From Slackia exigua ATCC 700122 (GTDB taxonomy: Bacteria; Actinomycetota; Coriobacteriia; Coriobacteriales; Eggerthellaceae): 64,000 nt of DNA. The stretch lies in the NCBI RefSeq assembly GCF_000162875.1, contig NZ_GG700630.1, forward strand, positions 384,325 through 448,324, in the 5' to 3' direction. Of this stretch, positions 60,059 to 64,000 are shown piece after piece. The position numbers were made by a program, and so were the translations under genes. Position 1 is the first letter of the stretch, and each line of letters opens with the position of its first letter. The notes under the pieces are model-generated. The model was not told where the DNA came from and did no database searches. It saw nothing but the letters and a program-made list of their open reading frames with translations.

Positions 60059-61060
60059 TTAAACTCCAACCAGACTGCCATTGTTCTCGACTTCGACCGT
60101 TATCGGTGCATCGTATTCCCGACCATACGAAACGCCAAAGCGTACTGCAGAATCACGCTCATCCCATAACAGCATTGTGTCGAAATCAATCTCATCCAGC
60201 CCATTGACCGAATCGTCACTATTGAGAAGCAGCCTTCTTACATCTCTCGCCACCCGTTCCATAATCCTTCCGTCTAGGAACGCATCGCGAACCCTTCTCC
60301 TGGTAGTCGCTCCAACGTCTCCCTCGACTTCTGAAGCCACTTGAAATGCGATGGGAATGGTGACCTCTGCTTTATATAGATCGGCGATGTCGTAAACGAA
60401 TGACCTCTCGTGCCCCATATGGACGAACCCTAGCGCAGGCGAACATCCTAGAGCAACGATCACGCTATGCACCGCACCGTACAGACAAACATGGGCAGCA
60501 GAAAGAGCCTGGTTGATGGACGTTGCATCCTCGAAGTCATCTGGATTGTATTCCCTGCCCTTCCAAGGAACCTTAAATTCCTCAGATAACCTGCGATAGA
60601 GCGAACGAATGCGCGATCCTTCACGACCGCGCAACTGCTGCATGGTCAAATGAGATACATTCTCACCGGGAAAACGCATCTGATACATCGCGCGAGCCAC
60701 AGCTAAGCGTTTCCGCTTATTGGAGACGAGTTCAGCCTGTCTAACAACCAAGTGAGACGAATGAGTGAGCGGCCTGCCATGAGCGTAATACCTCACGCCT
60801 CGCTCCCCTACCCAGACAATGCTTGCACCCGCATCACCCAATAATTCCATGGCCCGATGCGAAACATTCGTTCCTGGGCCAAGCATCAAAACACCCAGAG
60901 ATGCTGCGGGCACATAAGCGGTTCCCCGTGTATCGGTAATAGTTACCGCACCATCCTGCCGATTGATAAGGCAGTGCTCAACGTAAAGAAACGTTATGCG
61001 CTCCTTGATGGTAGGAAGTGCATGCAAATCTGGCTTCTGGATACCGGGAATGCACGTCAT
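60059..61060 (-). CDS. cas1: CRISPR-associated integrase Cas1 (type I-E)
   Basis: Predicted 333-residue Cas1e. The usual opening (ITFLYVEHCLINRQDGAV), the central NQALSAAHVCLYGAVHSVIV and the catalytic block LGFVHMGHERSFVYDIADLY (metal-binding His and Asp) are visible. With Cas2 it inserts new spacers at the leader end. It is three bases from cas6e and in the standard I-E order. Confidence 0.95.
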   Translation of the reverse strand: MTCIPGIQKPDLHALPTIKERITFLYVEHCLINRQDGAVTITDTRGTAYVPAASLGVLMLGPGTNVSHRAMELLGDAGASIVWVGERGVRYYAHGRPLTHSSHLVVRQAELVSNKRKRLAVARAMYQMRFPGENVSHLTMQQLRGREGSRIRSLYRRLSEEFKVPWKGREYNPDDFEDATSINQALSAAHVCLYGAVHSVIVALGCSPALGFVHMGHERSFVYDIADLYKAEVTIPIAFQVASEVEGDVGATTRRRVRDAFLDGRIMERVARDVRRLLLNSDDSVNGLDEIDFDTMLLWDERDSAVRFGVSYGREYDAPITVEVENNGSLVGV

Positions 61061-61063
61061 GAC

Positions 61064-61831
61064 TTATCTAACCACCATAGGCGCAAGGGTCAAGAGACCG
61101 CAACCAAACCCCTTCGCATGCCCAATGCCATTCACGAGGGCCGAGCGCAAGAGATCGGGATCTGAAACGCGCAAGAATCCATCGAACTGAGCCGTGCTCA
61201 AAGTTATGGGGCATGATTCTCGCCCGCTCCGCAACTTCTGTTTACCTGAATGAGAAACAATAAGCCGTGCGGTACCATCGAGATTCGTAAGAACCTCAAA
61301 TCCGTTTCGCTGAGCTCGATTCCATTCTTGATGCGCAAACAGCTCGGGAACCTCTAAGCCAGAACCGAGATAAGCATCTTTCCCGATAAGCCATGCTGCC
61401 TGCTGCAGGACGGTTAAATGACCTATCCGCTTCGGTTTCCCCTTTTCGTTTCGAGGAACAGTGCGCCCTCCTCTCGTGCTTCGACTCAAAACTGGATTTG
61501 CGAACAGCCGAAACGCATACTCTTGCCCTATCTCGATACGAGAAAGAAACGTATCGTAGCTTCTCGTCTCCCATTGCTGAGGCAAGTCAGGCCAGCCGAT
61601 TTGCTCATCCAATCCAACCAAACTCGGCTTGTCGGGACTCACGATATAGAGTCGTGCCGAACCATCCTCGGAAGCATCGACACGCCAAAGGACCCTCTTC
61701 TTGCCGGAATCCAAACAATGAATCACAGGAAAGCTACCGGCAATGGCCGCATGCATCTGATAGGGGGATGCAAGCAATCTACGTGCATCTCTCCGAGTTT
61801 TGTTTATAGGAAAACGTGTGAGATACGTCAT
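61064..61831 (-). CDS. cas6e: Cas6e crRNA endoribonuclease
   Basis: Predicted 255-residue Cas6e/CasE. It has the N-terminal RAMP fold with PYQMHAAIAGSFP (the His likely catalytic), the conserved LFANPVLSR region and the C-terminal Gly-rich loop HAKGFGCGLLTLAPM. It cuts repeat hairpins and stays bound to the crRNA in Cascade. Overlaps cas5e by four bases. Confidence 0.93.
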   Translation of the reverse strand: MTYLTRFPINKTRRDARRLLASPYQMHAAIAGSFPVIHCLDSGKKRVLWRVDASEDGSARLYIVSPDKPSLVGLDEQIGWPDLPQQWETRSYDTFLSRIEIGQEYAFRLFANPVLSRSTRGGRTVPRNEKGKPKRIGHLTVLQQAAWLIGKDAYLGSGLEVPELFAHQEWNRAQRNGFEVLTNLDGTARLIVSHSGKQKLRSGRESCPITLSTAQFDGFLRVSDPDLLRSALVNGIGHAKGFGCGLLTLAPMVVR

Positions 61832-62622
61832 TCGGATCCTTCTTCCAAGATCGCGAACGGATCATGTTCGGAAGCTATCGAAGTACTGGCTGGTCGTCCG
61901 TCGTCGGAAGACCAGAATGAATTCTTCACCGCCATACGTATGGTTGTTTCCGTTCGCCATCCGTATTCGCGTTTAAGTTGAGAAAAGCTCAGAGGCACAT
62001 CACGAACCGTTTCGCTCAAAGTGCATGCGGCCTGCTCTTCAGTAGCCTCGTACACAACCTTCAGTTCAACCGTTTCCTTCGGTTTATCACCCCTGAACCG
62101 ATAGGCATAGTTCCAATGTCGCTCGGTTGCCTGCCAGGGGATGTCCGCAAGTGCCTCCATCATAGGGCCATCCACCAAGCCAAGGTACACTTGAGTTGAA
62201 GGCGGACACGAACGCCGTCCTAAAAACAACGGGAACGCAGGATGGTGAAGGGCTTCTGCACATTCGGCAAGCAAGTCTTCATCCCCCTCAAGAGCAGCCA
62301 CAAAGACAGCATCCGAGAGATAATCACGCTTAGACAGGGAGAGGCTTTCGTTGAAAACAAACCTCCTTGTATCAGAATCCCATTTCCGTGTGTGTTCAGT
62401 TTGGAAATCGCGCATGAAACTGCCCGGCTGATCGATACGCACCGCGAACCGCAGGGCAGCAAGGTCGTCGACAGAATCCTCTCGCCGACGACCGAGCGCG
62501 GCCGCAAGCAAACCTATCACCCCGCTTTTCGAAGGCTCATGACGAGTGGTCCGCTCGGTAAAACGGCTGCTTGCGCCCCATGACTGCAACGGTGCTGCCA
62601 ACTTAAGCAGTAAGACTGTCAT
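61828..62622 (-). CDS. cas5e: Cas5e Cascade subunit
   Basis: Predicted 264-residue Cas5e/CasD. Starts LLLKLAAPLQSWGASSRFTE, followed by PSKSGVIGLLAAALG, hallmarks of Cas5e. It caps the 5' handle of the crRNA in Cascade. ATG 62622 is the family-consistent start and overlaps cas7e by 20 bases. Confidence 0.93.
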   Translation of the reverse strand: MTVLLLKLAAPLQSWGASSRFTERTTRHEPSKSGVIGLLAAALGRRREDSVDDLAALRFAVRIDQPGSFMRDFQTEHTRKWDSDTRRFVFNESLSLSKRDYLSDAVFVAALEGDEDLLAECAEALHHPAFPLFLGRRSCPPSTQVYLGLVDGPMMEALADIPWQATERHWNYAYRFRGDKPKETVELKVVYEATEEQAACTLSETVRDVPLSFSQLKREYGWRTETTIRMAVKNSFWSSDDGRPASTSIASEHDPFAILEEGSE

Positions 62623-63781
62623 TTTGCTCACGCTCTTCGTCACGGAAGCCGCATTCGGACAAGTAGTCACTGCAGAAAGCGACGATTTGATCGACGGCGT
62701 CATCCAACCCCATCGGATCACCATCAGCAAGCTCTTTCAACACAGAGGCGTCAGGCGATGCAGCAACCACAAATGTATGCTGCGGAGTCACACCAAACGC
62801 CTCGTCGAGGGCTTTCTCTTGAGCAACAAGCGCTTCGGCTGCATTCGTAAGCTGGCTTTTATCCCTCAGGGCAACCACGGGTCGTTCGAAGGAGTTCACC
62901 AAACTAACCGGTTGCGAATCACGCAGCTGGATAACGACAGCTGAAGGCAAGGTCCTATTGGCGAAAGAGTTTTGCTTTCCCGTCGGCATAGACTTGACGA
63001 ATGATTGCAAGAAGGCGTTTATGCCTTTAGTCGCCGCATCAGGAGAGCCTAGATTTTCGCATAAATGAAAGACGTCCACATTTGCGTAACGATAGAACAT
63101 CGCCGATGTGAACTCAGTTGTCTCGATCATGGCTGCGCCGGCATTATCCTCAGGAGCCTTGTCATCGAGCGCCGTAAAATAATCGAATTCCGTTTCTGCA
63201 CTGGATACGCTGATCGCATGAGCGACTTGAACGGAAGCATCGACGTTCAGATCAGGAGCATCGGCGACCATACGTCCGAACATGGCGATATCGACAGCAT
63301 TTAAGGCTGGAGACCTCTTTACGTCAAGAATCTTCTTAGCTTCCTTTTTGTCAACTTTTTCCCCATCTCTCAACGCTTGAATGGCGAGCTCTGCAAGCTT
63401 GCCGATCTGCAGCGTGCCAATGAAGATAAGATACTCGTTAAGGTACTCGTTTTCCTCTTTCTTAAGCTTGAAGCCTAGCGCGACCAAAACCTCCTTTGCC
63501 TTTTCGATTGCGTCACCTTCACTAACTTCAGGCATTCTTTCTCGGATTGCATCAGAGATGAGGCCGACCACATGCTTGGTTCTGTACGCGAGTTCATCCT
63601 CGTCAAGATAGTCCGGAAACAAATCACGCGTCGCTTTCTTCCATGCTTGACTCGAGATGCGAGCGCGAGTCACCCCGCCGAACTTAGCCGTTTTCGGACT
63701 GCCCGTATCATCGCGATTGATGTTGCTAGGCGGCACGGATTGAAGAATGTGGATATCAATATAAAGAGGATTGTTGCTCAT
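62603..63781 (-). CDS. cas7e: Cas7e (Cse4/CasC) Cascade backbone subunit
   Basis: Predicted 392-residue Cas7e with IDIHILQSVPPSNINRDDTG, then KTAKFGGVTRARISSQAWKK at the N-terminus, both typical. Six copies normally form the Cascade backbone along the crRNA. Placed between cse2 and cas5e as in the standard operon. Confidence 0.95.
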   Translation of the reverse strand: MSNNPLYIDIHILQSVPPSNINRDDTGSPKTAKFGGVTRARISSQAWKKATRDLFPDYLDEDELAYRTKHVVGLISDAIRERMPEVSEGDAIEKAKEVLVALGFKLKKEENEYLNEYLIFIGTLQIGKLAELAIQALRDGEKVDKKEAKKILDVKRSPALNAVDIAMFGRMVADAPDLNVDASVQVAHAISVSSAETEFDYFTALDDKAPEDNAGAAMIETTEFTSAMFYRYANVDVFHLCENLGSPDAATKGINAFLQSFVKSMPTGKQNSFANRTLPSAVVIQLRDSQPVSLVNSFERPVVALRDKSQLTNAAEALVAQEKALDEAFGVTPQHTFVVAASPDASVLKELADGDPMGLDDAVDQIVAFCSDYLSECGFRDEEREQNDSLTA

Positions 63782-63811
63782 GATGACACCTTTCTTGACG
63801 ATGGCTGTCGA

Positions 63812-64000
63812 TTAGCTCTGATTGTCTTCTGCCGACGCTGGTTTCCTACGATATGCGAATTCACGTCCCCACTTTCGTCGAACGGAATCGGCCTGATAGG
63901 GATTTTGCAACCTATAAAGGTCGGCTGCCAGCAAGCCGTAGTCGAGCGGAATTCCGGCAGATCTAAGCTGCTGAATCAGTTGTCGAAGATAATGCAGCAT
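63812..64000 (-). CDS. cse2: Cse2 (CasB) Cascade subunit, C-terminal part (partial)
   Basis: The last 62 residues of a Cse2-like protein (HYLRQLIQQLRSAGIPLDYG, then DSVRRKWGREFAY), cut by the window edge. An ATG lies exactly at the edge but the family is longer (about 160-200 residues), so the true start is outside. cse1 and cas3 are expected further to the right. Confidence 0.85.
   Translation of the reverse strand: MLHYLRQLIQQLRSAGIPLDYGLLAADLYRLQNPYQADSVRRKWGREFAYRRKPASAEDNQS

Overview
The window is GC-rich DNA that looks like the accessory genome of an anaerobic Coriobacteriia member, most likely an Eggerthellaceae gut species. The evidence is a membrane-embedded LuxR-type regulator next to two Tat-exported lipoprotein flavin reductases, ECF transporters with Trep_Strep/MptD-like S components, and the general gene style. 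The genus cannot be read from the sequence, and no rRNA or tRNA gene was recognised.

Layout. (1) 1-7.6 kb: end of an IS3-family element, a 12-TM LuxR regulator, two flavoprotein reductases, and a full copy of the same IS3 element that has cut a tyrosine recombinase. (2) 7.6-10 kb: an AbiEi/AbiEii toxin-antitoxin module between two 12-bp direct repeats. (3) 10.1-17.3 kb: a TetR-controlled transport operon (two ABC half-transporters plus ECF A-A, T and S). (4) 17.4-22.2 kb: a possible HEPN protein, an IS256 element, an IS1595 remnant and a frameshifted lipoprotein. (5) 22.3-45.4 kb: the main finding. Twenty tightly coupled minus-strand genes run from a Sfp-type PPTase (44.0 kb) to an ECF ATPase (22.3 kb), with an AAHS-type MFS carrier just upstream. 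(6) 45.6-50.2 kb: small defence-like and accessory genes (DUF3644, DUF2442, TfoX-N, Fic) separated by palindromes and gene remnants. (7) 50.4-56.7 kb: alpha/beta hydrolase, DUF1254 protein, iron-type alcohol dehydrogenase, and a DUF6110 plus P1B-ATPase pair. (8) 56.7-58.0 kb: phage-like remnants and a solitary CRISPR repeat. (9) 58.0-64.0 kb: a type I-E CRISPR-Cas locus with 19 repeats and a Cas2-DEDDh exonuclease fusion, cut by the window edge inside cse2.

How the main cluster may work. A DhbE/EntE-like aryl-AMP ligase and a second AMP ligase flank an ACP. A free-standing cyclisation (Cy) domain and its PCP, then a Cy-A-PCP NRPS whose A-domain pocket reads closest to cysteine, suggest an aryl-capped thiazoline-type product. 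Unusual additions are an amino acid:carrier-protein ligase with its own carrier, a PP-loop enzyme related to amidotransferase/thioamide-forming proteins, a KAS III-like protein without the catalytic His, and a thioesterase with a Cys nucleophile. Two YbtP/YbtQ-like ABC proteins and a complete ECF importer close the operon, so a metal-binding metabolite (metallophore) is the simplest reading. No aryl-acid synthase is present; the linked aromatic-acid-type carrier may supply it. Similar TTAG-N6-CTAA boxes precede the PPTase, the MFS gene and the P1B-ATPase operon, suggesting shared metalloregulation. The product is not known to me.
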